Source of the DNA: an uncultured Peptoniphilus sp.
GTDB lineage: Bacteria > Bacillota > Clostridia > Tissierellales > Peptoniphilaceae
Length of the DNA: 17,110 bases
Assembly: GCA_902488455.1 (NCBI GenBank)
Contig: CABTWG010000023.1
Location: forward strand, 1-17,110
Direction: 5' to 3'
In this document: one piece after another, positions 1 to 7,193 of the stretch
Numbering within the stretch: the stretch's first letter is position 1
How the letters are laid out: every line of letters starts with the position of its first letter
The notes under the pieces: model-generated
What the model was told of the DNA's origin: nothing
Database searches by the model: none
Seen by the model: the letters and a program-made list of their open reading frames with translations, nothing else
Made by a program: the position numbers and the translations under genes

Positions 1-37
1 AGTTGGTTTGTTAGTCCAACTTTTGGGGGTCAGTTCA
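1..37. mobile_element. Terminal inverted repeat of an IS3-family (IS150-group) element, body outside the window
   Basis: The segment ends in CAGTTCA at 37. Read on the minus strand it begins TGAACTGACCCCCAAAAG and continues with GTTGGACTAA, which resembles the TG-starting terminal inverted repeats of IS150/IS861-type elements as I remember them. A 6-bp inverted repeat, AGTTGG (1-6) with CCAACT (16-21), lies just inside the end. The orientation puts the element to the left, so only its terminus is visible, with no transposase. The second end and target duplication cannot be checked here. Confidence 0.5.
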
Positions 38-102
38 ACGCCGGTGGATTTTTATTATGTGTAAAACATAGAATTATTTTAGATTTCATTGTATAAGTTG
101 AA

Positions 103-138
103 GATAAAAGAAAACCCTAAGGCTAAGCTTTAGGGTTT
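103..138 (-). terminator. Intrinsic terminator of the rhodanese lipoprotein gene
   Basis: A 9-bp stem, AAACCCTAA (112-120) with TTAGGGTTT (130-138), lies 12 nt past the stop codon of the minus-strand gene. On the minus strand it runs into TTTTCTTTT. Confidence 0.8.
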
Positions 139-149
139 AAATGTAATAA

Positions 150-656
150 TTATTTTTCTGTTGTATATCCAGCGTCAATCCAAGCTATGATTCCACCTGG
201 TTGTCTGTAAATATTTGTAAATCCTTCTTCTTCAGCGATAAGTCCACCAACGTGAGATCTTTCACATCCAACAAAACCACAGTAAAGAACGATTTTTTTA
301 CCTTTGTCTTCTCCAAGAGCCTTAACAAAAGCTTCTCTTTGTTCTGGAGTTACATCTTCCATTTTAACAGGAAGTTCAGCGTTAACTGCTCCAGGAATTC
401 TGTTTTTGTTGTAGCTGTCTGCTGGCATAGTGTCGATGATTAGCATGTCTTCTTTGTTATCAATCCAGCCCTTTAATTCTTCTGTTGAAACTAGTTGGTA
501 GCTTGAATTTTCAACTGCTGTAACAAGTTTCATTGAAGCTGTTTCAATGGTAGCTTCGTTTCCATCTTTTGCAGTTCCAGGTCCTTTTGCTCCACCACAT
601 CCTGTAAGGATTGTTGCAAGAGAAAGAGCAACTGCTGCTTTTTTTAAATTGTTCAT
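150..656 (-). CDS. Rhodanese-like domain lipoprotein
   Basis: This 168-aa exported lipoprotein carries one rhodanese-like domain, a fold that typically moves or binds sulfane sulfur. The N-terminus has lysines, a hydrophobic stretch and the lipobox LTGC with Cys20 as the lipidation site, so it should sit on the outer face of the membrane. The domain covers about 53-165: LIIDTMPADSY and IPGAVNAELP match the usual entry motif, and YCGFVGCERSH (125-135) is the active loop with Cys126 as likely catalytic residue. The loop is longer than the common CxxxxR form and has a second Cys (131), as in the CGFxxCxRSH variants. A longer reading from 677 is possible, but GGAGGT sits 4 nt before the ATG at 656, which decides the start. 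It has its own promoter and terminator. The sulfur donor or acceptor is unknown. Confidence 0.85.
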   Translation of the reverse strand: MNNLKKAAVALSLATILTGCGGAKGPGTAKDGNEATIETASMKLVTAVENSSYQLVSTEELKGWIDNKEDMLIIDTMPADSYNKNRIPGAVNAELPVKMEDVTPEQREAFVKALGEDKGKKIVLYCGFVGCERSHVGGLIAEEEGFTNIYRQPGGIIAWIDAGYTTEK

Positions 657-675
657 AATTACCTCCGTTTTATTC

Positions 676-690
676 ATTATACCAATTATA
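676..690 (-). promoter_or_regulatory. Extended -10 promoter of the rhodanese gene
   Basis: On the minus strand the sequence reads TATAATTGGTATAAT. The proximal TATAAT (676-681) is preceded by TGG, giving a TGnTATAAT extended -10, and there is no good -35. The leader would be only about 10-15 nt, just long enough for the GGAGGT. Confidence 0.55.
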
Positions 691-843
691 AAGATTTAAT
701 GCTATTACAAAATAGTTAAAATTTTAAAATATTATTTATTAAATACACAAATCATCTGACACAAGCATTGAAATAACAGCTAAAAGCAAATGGAATAGAA
801 TTGTGCAATGAAAATTTTTAAAAATTAGAAAATTTTCTTAAAA

Positions 844-875
844 TGATAAAAAAATAAAAGGAGGTCTCCCTCCTT
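844..875 (-). terminator. Intrinsic terminator of murC
   Basis: Stem AAGGAGG (858-864) with CCTCCTT (869-875) and a 4-nt loop lies 10 nt beyond the murC stop codon. On the minus strand it is followed by TTTTATTTTTTT. Confidence 0.85.
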
Positions 876-884
876 AAATTTAAA

Positions 885-2273
885 TTATTTTTCTTCTTGA
901 AGTAACATTTCTCCGATTTTGAATACGTCTCCTGCACCCATGGTAACAATTGTATCTCCTGGGCGAAGATTGTCCTTTAGAAATTTAACTATATCTCTAA
1001 AAGTTTCCATATAAAAGGCTCTGTCTTTGTTTTTGTTTATTGCGTCCACAAGTGTCTTGGAGTGTATGTCTCCGTAATCTTTTTCACGAGCAGCATAGAT
1101 GTCTGTAATTATTGTGTAGTCCGCCTCAGAAAATGACTTTGAAAAACTATCTAGTAAAATTTTGGTCCTTGTGAAGGTGTGAGGTTGAAATACACAGTAG
1201 AGGTTTCTTTCGCATCCTCTTTTTATTGCGTGAAGAGATGCGAGGATTTCTGTTGGGTGGTGAGCATAGTCATCGAATACTTTTGCTCCGCCAAACTTAC
1301 CTTTAAATTCAAGCCTTCTATGAACTCCTTTGTAAGAGTAGATTCCATCTATTGCGTCTTTGAAAGAAATATTATTTTCGTGAGCACATGCGATTGCAGC
1401 TAGTGAGTTCTTTATATTGTGCACTCCAAGCACAGATAGCATAACCTTGCCAATTAGAGAACCTTTGTAATAAAGGTCATACTCTGGGTAGCCATCTTCG
1501 CAGAATTTAATATTCTTTGCGTTATAATCTGCATCGTTATCTACGCCAAAAGTTACAACATTGGTGTTGTCTCTATTTTGAAGTTCCTTAACGTATGGAT
1601 CGTCAATATTTAGAATTAGCGTTGAGCCTGGAACTAGATTATCCGCATAACCTTTAAAAGTATTTACTATATGTTCCATATTGTCGAAATAATCCAGATG
1701 GTCTTCGTCAATATTTAAGATAACAGCAGTGGTAGGGAAGTACTTAAGCACGTTTGCCTTATATTCACAAGCTTCAGTAAGCATTATCTCTCTACTTCCA
1801 ACAAGCACATTGCCATTTATATCATCCAGCTTGCCACCCAAAAGAATGGTAGGTTTGTCTGGTAGATTTCTAATGATTTCTGATACCATAGAAGTAGTAG
1901 AAGTCTTGCCGTGGGTTCCAGAAATTGCCATTGATATCTTGTAGTTTTTCATAAGAGCGCCTAAGAAAGAAGCTCTATCTACTATATCAACTTTTTTTTT
2001 GATTGCTTCTTTAAGCTCTTCGTTGTCAAGTGAAATAGCATCTGTATATATTACTAAATCTGCTCCTTCTATATTTTCTTTTTTATGTCCAATGAATATC
2101 TCTACACCATCTTTTGAAAGCTTGGTTAATATATCACTTTTATTTGCGTCTGAACCAGAAACTATGTATCCTGAATTATTTAGAATTTCTGCCAAACCAC
2201 TCATAGAAATACCACCAATTCCTATAAAATGTATTTTTTTGTATTTTTTCTCATCTATATTAAAAGTAAACAT
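885..2273 (-). CDS. murC: UDP-N-acetylmuramate--L-alanine ligase (MurC)
   Basis: MurC is a cytoplasmic Mur ligase that uses ATP to add L-alanine to UDP-N-acetylmuramic acid, the first amino acid of the peptidoglycan stem peptide. The protein is full length at 462 aa. The N-terminal UDP-binding Rossmann motif is HFIGIGGISMSGLAEI (15-30). The ATP-binding P-loop of Mur ligases is GTHGKT (119-124). Further family motifs are EACEYKANVLKY and NIDEDHLDYF in the central domain and DDYAHHPTEI in the C-terminal domain, with a final GAGDVFKIGE. GGAGG lies 6 nt before the ATG. The gene is monocistronic between an extended -10 promoter and a strong terminator, next to the divergent spoVG. Nothing looks truncated. 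Confidence 0.97.
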   Translation of the reverse strand: MFTFNIDEKKYKKIHFIGIGGISMSGLAEILNNSGYIVSGSDANKSDILTKLSKDGVEIFIGHKKENIEGADLVIYTDAISLDNEELKEAIKKKVDIVDRASFLGALMKNYKISMAISGTHGKTSTTSMVSEIIRNLPDKPTILLGGKLDDINGNVLVGSREIMLTEACEYKANVLKYFPTTAVILNIDEDHLDYFDNMEHIVNTFKGYADNLVPGSTLILNIDDPYVKELQNRDNTNVVTFGVDNDADYNAKNIKFCEDGYPEYDLYYKGSLIGKVMLSVLGVHNIKNSLAAIACAHENNISFKDAIDGIYSYKGVHRRLEFKGKFGGAKVFDDYAHHPTEILASLHAIKRGCERNLYCVFQPHTFTRTKILLDSFSKSFSEADYTIITDIYAAREKDYGDIHSKTLVDAINKNKDRAFYMETFRDIVKFLKDNLRPGDTIVTMGAGDVFKIGEMLLQEEK

Positions 2274-2294
2274 GTAATTCCTCCGTCTTTTTAA

Positions 2295-2303
2295 ATTATA
2301 TCA
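2295..2303 (-). promoter_or_regulatory. Extended -10 promoter of murC
   Basis: The minus strand reads TGATATAAT, a perfect TATAAT with the TGn extension, about 22 nt upstream of the murC start. No convincing -35 is visible. Confidence 0.55.
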
Positions 2304-2367
2304 TAAAGAAATTTAAAAATTATATACAAAGTTCTATTTTATAGTAGTTTTTTTTATTGTGATGTAC

Positions 2368-2373
2368 TATAAT
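2368..2373 (+). promoter_or_regulatory. Possible -10 of spoVG
   Basis: TATAAT lies 29 nt before the spoVG start and is preceded by a T-rich stretch. No clear -35 is seen, and no obvious sigma-H type GAAT box, the class that drives spoVG in Bacillus subtilis. Confidence 0.4.
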
Positions 2374-2402
2374 AAAGATATAAATGACAAGGTGGTGACA
2401 TT

Positions 2403-2699
2403 ATGAACATTACAGATGTAAGAATTAGAAAAATTCATGGCGTAGGTAATCTAAGAGCAGTGGCTTCTGTCACTTTCGACGATGCATTTGTTGTCCATGA
2501 CATCAAAGTAATTCAAGGAGATAGCTCATTATTTATTGCAATGCCTTCAAGAAAACTTTCAAACGGAGAATTCAGAGACATTGCGCATCCAATCAATCAA
2601 GAAGCAAGAAGCTCAATTGAAAAAATCATATTTGAAAAATATGAAGAGCTTCCTGATGAAGAAGAAGCTGAACTTTCAGAAGAAGGCACTGAAGAATAA
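2403..2699 (+). CDS. spoVG: Septation/regulatory protein SpoVG
   Basis: SpoVG is a small nucleic-acid-binding regulator; in Bacillus it affects asymmetric septation, and in non-sporing cocci it acts as a global regulator. The 98-aa product shows the conserved core MNITDVRIRKI, ASVTFDDAFVVHDIKVI and FIAMPSRK, followed by an acidic C-terminal tail (about 80-98) rich in Glu that is variable in the family. AAGGTGGTGA ahead of the ATG is a good ribosome binding site. It is transcribed alone, away from murC, and stopped by a strong terminator. Its presence does not by itself mean that the organism sporulates, because many non-sporing Firmicutes keep it. Confidence 0.95.
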   Translation: MNITDVRIRKIHGVGNLRAVASVTFDDAFVVHDIKVIQGDSSLFIAMPSRKLSNGEFRDIAHPINQEARSSIEKIIFEKYEELPDEEEAELSEEGTEE

Positions 2700-2709
2700 G
2701 TGCTAATTA

Positions 2710-2737
2710 GAAGTACCAATAGGTGCTTCTTTTTTTT
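2710..2737 (+). terminator. Intrinsic terminator of spoVG
   Basis: GAAGTACC (2710-2717) pairs with GGTGCTTC (2722-2729) through one T-G wobble over a 4-nt loop. Eight T residues follow (2730-2737). Confidence 0.88.
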
Positions 2738-2832
2738 ATAAAATTTTTAAACAATCACAATAAAAGATATATTATATAGTAATTAAAACATAATAAATTT
2801 TATTTTAGAAACGGTTATCAAAAATAAAAATA

Positions 2833-2850
2833 TTGTTAAATATTTAATTA
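2833..2850 (+). promoter_or_regulatory. Weak Rex-like half palindrome upstream of the hydrogenase operon
   Basis: TTGTTAAATATTTAATTA matches the Rex operator consensus TTGTTAANNNNTTAACAA fully in the left half and 5 of 7 in the right half. It could be an auxiliary site or chance in AT-rich DNA. Confidence 0.25.
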
Positions 2851-2881
2851 TGATGGAATCAACCTTTACAGAGCTATTACT

Positions 2882-2899
2882 CTGTTAAATTGATAACAA
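2882..2899 (+). promoter_or_regulatory. Candidate Rex (redox) operator for the hydrogenase operon
   Basis: CTGTTAAATTGATAACAA matches 12 of the 14 fixed positions of TTGTTAANNNNTTAACAA and contains the symmetric core TGTTA-N6-TAACA. It ends 14 nt before the -35 of the operon promoter. Rex represses fermentation and hydrogenase genes in Clostridia when NADH is low, so the position makes functional sense. A 6-bp hairpin, ACAGAG (2868-2873) with CTCTGT (2880-2885), overlaps its left edge. Confidence 0.5.
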
Positions 2900-2913
2900 A
2901 GAGAATAAATTTC

Positions 2914-2941
2914 TTGTTTATATATACATATATGTTATAAT
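2914..2941 (+). promoter_or_regulatory. Promoter of the hydrogenase operon
   Basis: TTGTTT (2914-2919), a 16-bp spacer and TATAAT (2936-2941), with TGT just before the -10 giving an extended -10. The leader would be about 20 nt, containing AAGGAGGAG before the ATG. Confidence 0.65.
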
Positions 2942-2968
2942 TATATTATATACATAAGGAGGAGTTTT

Positions 2969-4801
2969 ATGAGCCGTTTAGAAATTATTTCGCCACAACA
3001 AGCGAATATAGTAATGGACAGTCTTTATAAAGACTTAGAAAGAAGAATCGAATCTTCTCCACCAGGACTTTGTCCAGTGGACATGGCTAGAGTTTTTGTA
3101 GAACTTTGTCATGCACAAACTTGTGGAAAATGTGTTCCATGTAGGGTTGGTCTAGCACAACTTGCAAAACTAATAAAAGATGTACTAGATGGAAACGCTA
3201 CCTTAGAAACACTTGATGTTATAGAACAAACTGCACTTACAGCTATGGAATCATCCGACTGCGCAATCGGTTATGAAGCTGCCAATATGGTCTATAAAGG
3301 ACTTATTGGATTTAGAGATGACTATGAAGAACACATACTTCATGGAAGATGTAAGTTTACTTATGCACAACCAGTTCCTTGTGTGGCACTTTGCCCAGCA
3401 AGAGTTGACGTTCCAGGGTATATTGCACTTATAAGGGAAGAAAGATTTGCCGATGCGGTTAGACTTATTAGAAAGGATAACCCTTTCCCAACTACATGCG
3501 GATTTATCTGCGAACATCCATGTGAAGAAAAATGTAGAAGAAATATGATGGATGACGCTATAAACATAAGAGGTCTTAAGAGAATGGCGGCAGATTATGC
3601 TGGATTTGTAGATCCACCAGAATGTGCTCCATCCACTGGAAAGAGAATTGCAATCCTTGGTGGAGGTCCAGGAGGACTAAGCGCAGCATACTATCTGCAA
3701 CTTATGGGACATAGTACAGTAGTTTATGAAATGCTACCAGAACTTGGCGGAATGCTTAGATATGGTATTCCAAACTACAGACTTCCAAAGGATAGGCTCG
3801 ATGAGGATATCAATGCAATTCTAAAGACCGGAGTAAAAGTAATCCACGGAGTTAAGATCGGCGTTGATTTAAGTATAGAAGATTTACAAAAAGATTATGA
3901 TGCAGTACTAATAACAGTAGGTGCAAGTACAGATAAGAAACTTGGACTTGAAGGAGAAGCTGCAGAAAATATCGTATCTGCTGTAGAATTTTTAAGAGCA
4001 GTTGGCGTTGGAGAAAAGATCGACTTAACTGGAAAACACGTTGCGGTTGTCGGTGGCGGAAACGTATCTATGGACGCTGTTAGAACTGCTAAGAGACTAG
4101 GAGCAGAAAAAGTTTCTATTGTGTATAGAAGAAGAGTGGCTGATATGACTGCCCTACCTGCAGAAATCGAAGGTGCGGTTTCAGAAGGAGTAGAAGTAGT
4201 AACACTTAAGGCACCTTCAAAACTTGAATTTGACGAAGAAGGAAAACTAAAAGGTCTTTGGGTAACTCCACAGATGATTAGTAAGATAAAAGACGGAAGA
4301 GCAAGCATCAAACCAACAGGGGAAGAAGATCAATTTATCCGCTGTGAATACTTAATAGTTGCAATTGGACAAAATATCGAAACTAAGTATTTTGAAGACT
4401 TAGGATTCCCAGTTAAATGGGGTAGATTTGTAACCGATTCAACAGGAGCAATAGAAGAATTCCCAGGAGTATTTGCAGGAGGGGACTGTACTTCAGGGCC
4501 TGCATCCGTTATAAAAGCCATTGCAGCTGCCAAAGTTGTAGCGGCAAACATTGACTCATATCTTGGATATCATCATATAATTTCTGTAGATATAGATATT
4601 CCAGAAATAGGGATCGAAGATAAGAGCCCATGTGCTAGAGTAAATATGACTGAAAGAGATAGCAGTGAAAGAGTCTGTGACTTCGAAGGAGTAGAAAATT
4701 GTATGACCCTATCAGAAGGATTACAAGAAGCATCAAGATGTCTTCGTTGTGACCACTTTGGATACGGCGTATTTAAAGGAGGCAGGGAACATAGATGGTA
4801 A
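2969..4801 (+). CDS. NAD(P)-dependent hydrogenase partner: NuoF-type Fe-S domain fused to GltD-like flavoprotein
   Basis: This 610-aa cytoplasmic flavoprotein probably exchanges electrons between NAD(P)H and the hydrogenase encoded next to it. Residues about 35-115 match the [4Fe-4S] domain at the end of NuoF/HydB: CGKCVPCRVG gives Cys52, 55 and 58, and SDCAIGYEAAN gives Cys98. The NuoF FMN/NADH domain itself is absent. Residues about 130-215 are the Fe-S domain of GltD/NfnL-like proteins (Cys138, 142, 177, 181, 185, 189). The rest is a pyridine-nucleotide oxidoreductase with FAD motif GGGPGG (231-236), nucleotide motif VVGGGNVSMDA (360-370), VYRRR (385-389, basic as in NADP-binding GltD) and FAGGDC (502-507). 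A late CLRC (591-594) may add metal ligands. The 3' end overlaps hydA by 7 nt. An ordinary glutamate synthase small subunit is less likely because of the NuoF-like domain and the hydA partner. Confidence 0.8.
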   Translation: MSRLEIISPQQANIVMDSLYKDLERRIESSPPGLCPVDMARVFVELCHAQTCGKCVPCRVGLAQLAKLIKDVLDGNATLETLDVIEQTALTAMESSDCAIGYEAANMVYKGLIGFRDDYEEHILHGRCKFTYAQPVPCVALCPARVDVPGYIALIREERFADAVRLIRKDNPFPTTCGFICEHPCEEKCRRNMMDDAINIRGLKRMAADYAGFVDPPECAPSTGKRIAILGGGPGGLSAAYYLQLMGHSTVVYEMLPELGGMLRYGIPNYRLPKDRLDEDINAILKTGVKVIHGVKIGVDLSIEDLQKDYDAVLITVGASTDKKLGLEGEAAENIVSAVEFLRAVGVGEKIDLTGKHVAVVGGGNVSMDAVRTAKRLGAEKVSIVYRRRVADMTALPAEIEGAVSEGVEVVTLKAPSKLEFDEEGKLKGLWVTPQMISKIKDGRASIKPTGEEDQFIRCEYLIVAIGQNIETKYFEDLGFPVKWGRFVTDSTGAIEEFPGVFAGGDCTSGPASVIKAIAAAKVVAANIDSYLGYHHIISVDIDIPEIGIEDKSPCARVNMTERDSSERVCDFEGVENCMTLSEGLQEASRCLRCDHFGYGVFKGGREHRW

Positions 4802-6528
4802 ACTTAACTATTGATGGAAAGAAGATAACTGTTCCTGAACAAACTACGATTATGGAAGCTGCAGAATCAGCAGGAATCCATATACCTAGACTTTGTTACT
4901 TAAAAGATTTAAATGAAATAGCTGCATGTAGAGTATGTGTAGTAGAAATAGAAGGAAAAGATAAACTCATAACTTCATGTAACAACGTGGTACTTGAAGG
5001 AATGGAAGTATTTACAAACTCAAAAAAGGTAAGATCTCATAGAAAGACTACAGTAGAACTACTTTTATCACAACACTCCAATAAATGTGTTTCCTGTGCA
5101 AGAAACCAAAACTGTTCACTTCAAGATTTGACCTATGATTTAAATATTAGAGAAATTCCATATGAAGAACATCTAGAAAAACAAGAGTGGAACAACAACT
5201 TCCCGCTTATTCGTGATTCTACAAAATGTATTAAGTGTATGAGATGTATCCAAGTCTGTGACAAGATGCAAGGACTACACGTTTGGGATCTAGAAGGAAC
5301 AGGTGCTAGAACCACAGTAAACGTACGTGGTGGAAGAAAGATAGAAGATGCTAACTGTTCACTATGTGGTCAATGTATAACACACTGCCCGGTAGGAGCT
5401 CTTTCTGAAAGAGACGATACTGAAAAAGCATGGCAAGCCTTTGAAGATCCAGACAAGACAGTAGTGGTACAAGTAGCTCCAGCAGTGCGTGCGTCATGGG
5501 GAGAACAAATGGGCATCCCTGATGAAGAAGCCAAAGTAGGCAAAATATTTGACGCACTTAAGAAGATGGGTGCTGACTATGTATTTGACACAGTATTTGC
5601 AGCAGATTTGACCATCATGGAAGAGGCAAATGAATTCTTAGAAAGATTTACAAGTGGGGAACTTAAAAGTAGACCTATGTTTACATCATGTTGTCCAGGT
5701 TGGGTAAGATTTGTAAAGACAGAATTCCCACATATGTTAAATAGCTTATCAACAGCAAAATCTCCACAACAAATGTTTGGAGCAGTGATGAAATCATACT
5801 TTGCAGAAAAAATCGGCAAAAATCCAAACGATATAATCACAGTATCAGTTATGCCATGTGTAGCTAAGAAGGCTGAAAGAGAAATGGATTTGTTCTACGG
5901 AGAATTTGCAGGTCACGAAACTGATATAGTAATCACCACAAGAGAACTCGTAAGAATGATTAAATCAGCTCACATAAACATTGACGACTTAGAAGATATA
6001 CCTGGAGACAACCCAATGGAAGATGTAACTGGAGCTGGAGTTATCTTTGGAGCGACAGGTGGAGTTATGGAAGCAGCACTAAGAACTGCATATTTCACTC
6101 TTAAAGGCGAAAATCCTCCGAATGATGCATTCTTAAGAGTTAGAAATGACGGAACGAAAGAAGGATCAGGAATTAGAGAATCTGAATTCGACATAGATGG
6201 AGTAAAGGTAAGGACAGCTGTAGTAAGTGGACTTGGAAATACCAGAGAACTATTAGAAAGAATTGATAAAGGAGAAGCGAACTACGACTTTGTAGAAGTA
6301 ATGGCTTGCCCAGGAGGCTGTGTAGGCGGAGGCGGACAACTTATCCACGACGGACAAGAAAAAGCCTATGAAAGAGGCAAGAAACTTTATGAACTCGATG
6401 ACAACTATGAATTTAGATGCTCTCATGACAACCCAGATATAAAGAAACTTTACGATGAATATCTAGGAAAGCCACTATCATTCAAAGCTCATATGTTACT
6501 TCACACAGAACATAAAATAAATAACTAA
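4795..6528 (+). CDS. hydA: [FeFe] hydrogenase catalytic subunit, group A (HydA)
   Basis: HydA reduces protons to H2 or oxidises H2 at an H-cluster in the cytoplasm. The 577-aa protein is almost colinear with Clostridium CpI. It has a [2Fe-2S] domain (Cys34, 45, 48, 62), the His-ligated [4Fe-4S] site (His94, Cys98, 101, 107) and two ferredoxin-type clusters (Cys145, 148, 151, 155 and 188, 191, 194, 198). The H-cluster motifs are FTSCCPGW (296-303, with Cys299 as the usual proton-relay Cys), MPCVAKKAE (353-361) and MACPGGCVGGGGQ (503-515). A small-subunit-like tail ends near LGKPLSFKAHMLLH. L2 has VA where CpI has TS. The ATG lies inside the end of the upstream gene, with GGAGG 12 nt ahead, so translation is probably coupled. 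No NuoE/HydC-type subunit is nearby, and the maturases HydE, HydF and HydG are not in the window. Confidence 0.96.
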   Translation: MVNLTIDGKKITVPEQTTIMEAAESAGIHIPRLCYLKDLNEIAACRVCVVEIEGKDKLITSCNNVVLEGMEVFTNSKKVRSHRKTTVELLLSQHSNKCVSCARNQNCSLQDLTYDLNIREIPYEEHLEKQEWNNNFPLIRDSTKCIKCMRCIQVCDKMQGLHVWDLEGTGARTTVNVRGGRKIEDANCSLCGQCITHCPVGALSERDDTEKAWQAFEDPDKTVVVQVAPAVRASWGEQMGIPDEEAKVGKIFDALKKMGADYVFDTVFAADLTIMEEANEFLERFTSGELKSRPMFTSCCPGWVRFVKTEFPHMLNSLSTAKSPQQMFGAVMKSYFAEKIGKNPNDIITVSVMPCVAKKAEREMDLFYGEFAGHETDIVITTRELVRMIKSAHINIDDLEDIPGDNPMEDVTGAGVIFGATGGVMEAALRTAYFTLKGENPPNDAFLRVRNDGTKEGSGIRESEFDIDGVKVRTAVVSGLGNTRELLERIDKGEANYDFVEVMACPGGCVGGGGQLIHDGQEKAYERGKKLYELDDNYEFRCSHDNPDIKKLYDEYLGKPLSFKAHMLLHTEHKINN

Positions 6529-6538
6529 AATTAAAAAA

Positions 6539-6560
6539 TACCCAGGAGAAATCCTGGGTA
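6539..6560 (+). other. Strong hairpin after hydA without a T tract on the coding strand
   Basis: TACCCAGGA (6539-6547) pairs perfectly with TCCTGGGTA (6552-6560) over a GAAA tetraloop. On the plus strand AAATTATTT follows, so it is a poor intrinsic terminator for hydA. On the minus strand it is followed by TATTTTTTAATTTT. It may act as a 3'-end stabiliser, a leaky terminator before the acetyltransferase gene, or a barrier to antisense transcription. Confidence 0.6.
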
Positions 6561-6582
6561 AAATTATTTAAATGGAGAGAAT

Positions 6583-7071
6583 ATGAAAATAGAAATTGCA
6601 AGAAAAGAAGATCTGGAAGAACTTTTAGAAATATATAAAAAAGCTAGAGAGTTTATGAAAAAAAGTGGAAATACCACCCAGTGGGGAGAGGACAAGCCGT
6701 CGAAAGAAACACTTGAAAGAGATATAGAAAATAAAAATTTATATGTAGTAAGAGAAGATAGAGAAATCGTAGGAGCATTTGCACTTATATATGGAGTAGA
6801 TAAGACCTATCTTGAAATAGATGGCAAGTGGTTAAACGATGAACCATATGCAACTCTACATAGGGTTGCAAGCTCTGGAAAAGCAAAAGGACTTATGAAA
6901 AGCATTATAGAATTTTCTGAAGAAAAATACGAAAACTTGAGAATAGATACCCACAAGGACAACCATAAGATGCTTGAAAAGATAATAGAAAATGGATTTA
7001 CTCACTGCGGAATAATAAAAGTAGAAGATGGAAGTCGAAGAGAAGCGTTTCAAAAAATATCAAAAAAATAA
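6583..7071 (+). CDS. GNAT-family N-acetyltransferase
   Basis: This 162-aa protein has the layout of acetyl-CoA-dependent GNAT acetyltransferases. The N-terminal IEIARKEDLEELLEIY and the central LYVVREDREIVGAFAL strands are typical. LHRVASSGKAKGLM (about 97-110) is in the position of the acetyl-CoA pyrophosphate loop but is less glycine-rich than the classic QxxGxG/A form. LRIDTHKDNHKMLEKIIENGF with CGII matches the C-terminal motif B. The acceptor substrate cannot be predicted. GGAGAG precedes the ATG by 4-5 nt. There is no clear promoter of its own, and the hairpin after hydA is a poor terminator, so it may be transcribed by read-through from the hydrogenase operon, although no functional link is evident. 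Confidence 0.85.
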   Translation: MKIEIARKEDLEELLEIYKKAREFMKKSGNTTQWGEDKPSKETLERDIENKNLYVVREDREIVGAFALIYGVDKTYLEIDGKWLNDEPYATLHRVASSGKAKGLMKSIIEFSEEKYENLRIDTHKDNHKMLEKIIENGFTHCGIIKVEDGSRREAFQKISKK

Positions 7072-7105
7072 AAATCAAACTTTAAAAATAAATTTATAAA
7101 GAAAA

Positions 7106-7127
7106 AAGCCTCCTACTATGGAGGCTT
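7106..7127. terminator. Bidirectional terminator between the acetyltransferase gene and rpmB
   Basis: AAGCCTCC (7106-7113) pairs with GGAGGCTT (7120-7127) over a 6-nt loop. The plus side continues AATTTAT, a modest tail; the minus side continues TTTTCTTTAT. It lies 34 nt past the acetyltransferase stop and could stop transcripts from both directions. Confidence 0.7.
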
Positions 7128-7170
7128 AATTTATGTAATAAGCTTAACACGAACTTATTTTATTGTAATA

Positions 7171-7193
7171 AAAAAACCTCCCAAAGAAGGTTT
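7171..7193 (-). terminator. Second terminator downstream of rpmB
   Basis: AAACCT (7174-7179) pairs with AGGTTT (7188-7193) over 8 nt. On the minus strand the stem leads into a run of T. It acts as a backup to the hairpin at 7200-7226. Confidence 0.5.

Noticed and set aside
678..884. Possible small gene or RNA in the gap between the rhodanese gene and murC
   Set aside because: The stretch is AT-rich with no ribosome binding site plus open frame and no stable structure beyond the murC terminator and rhodanese promoter.
2700..2968. Riboswitch or T-box before the hydrogenase operon
   Set aside because: The predicted promoter leaves a leader of only about 20 nt, and no conserved T-box or riboswitch core is visible; the structured bases lie upstream of the promoter.
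3895..4311. 138-codon open frame on the minus strand
   Set aside because: It is antisense to the well-supported flavoprotein gene and has Ser/Thr/Pro-rich shadow composition.
7139..7159. Small inverted repeat AATAAG/CTTATT with a TTAAC-like half site, considered as a zinc (AdcR) operator
   Set aside because: It lies downstream of both neighbouring genes, not at a promoter, and only one half of the AdcR consensus is present.
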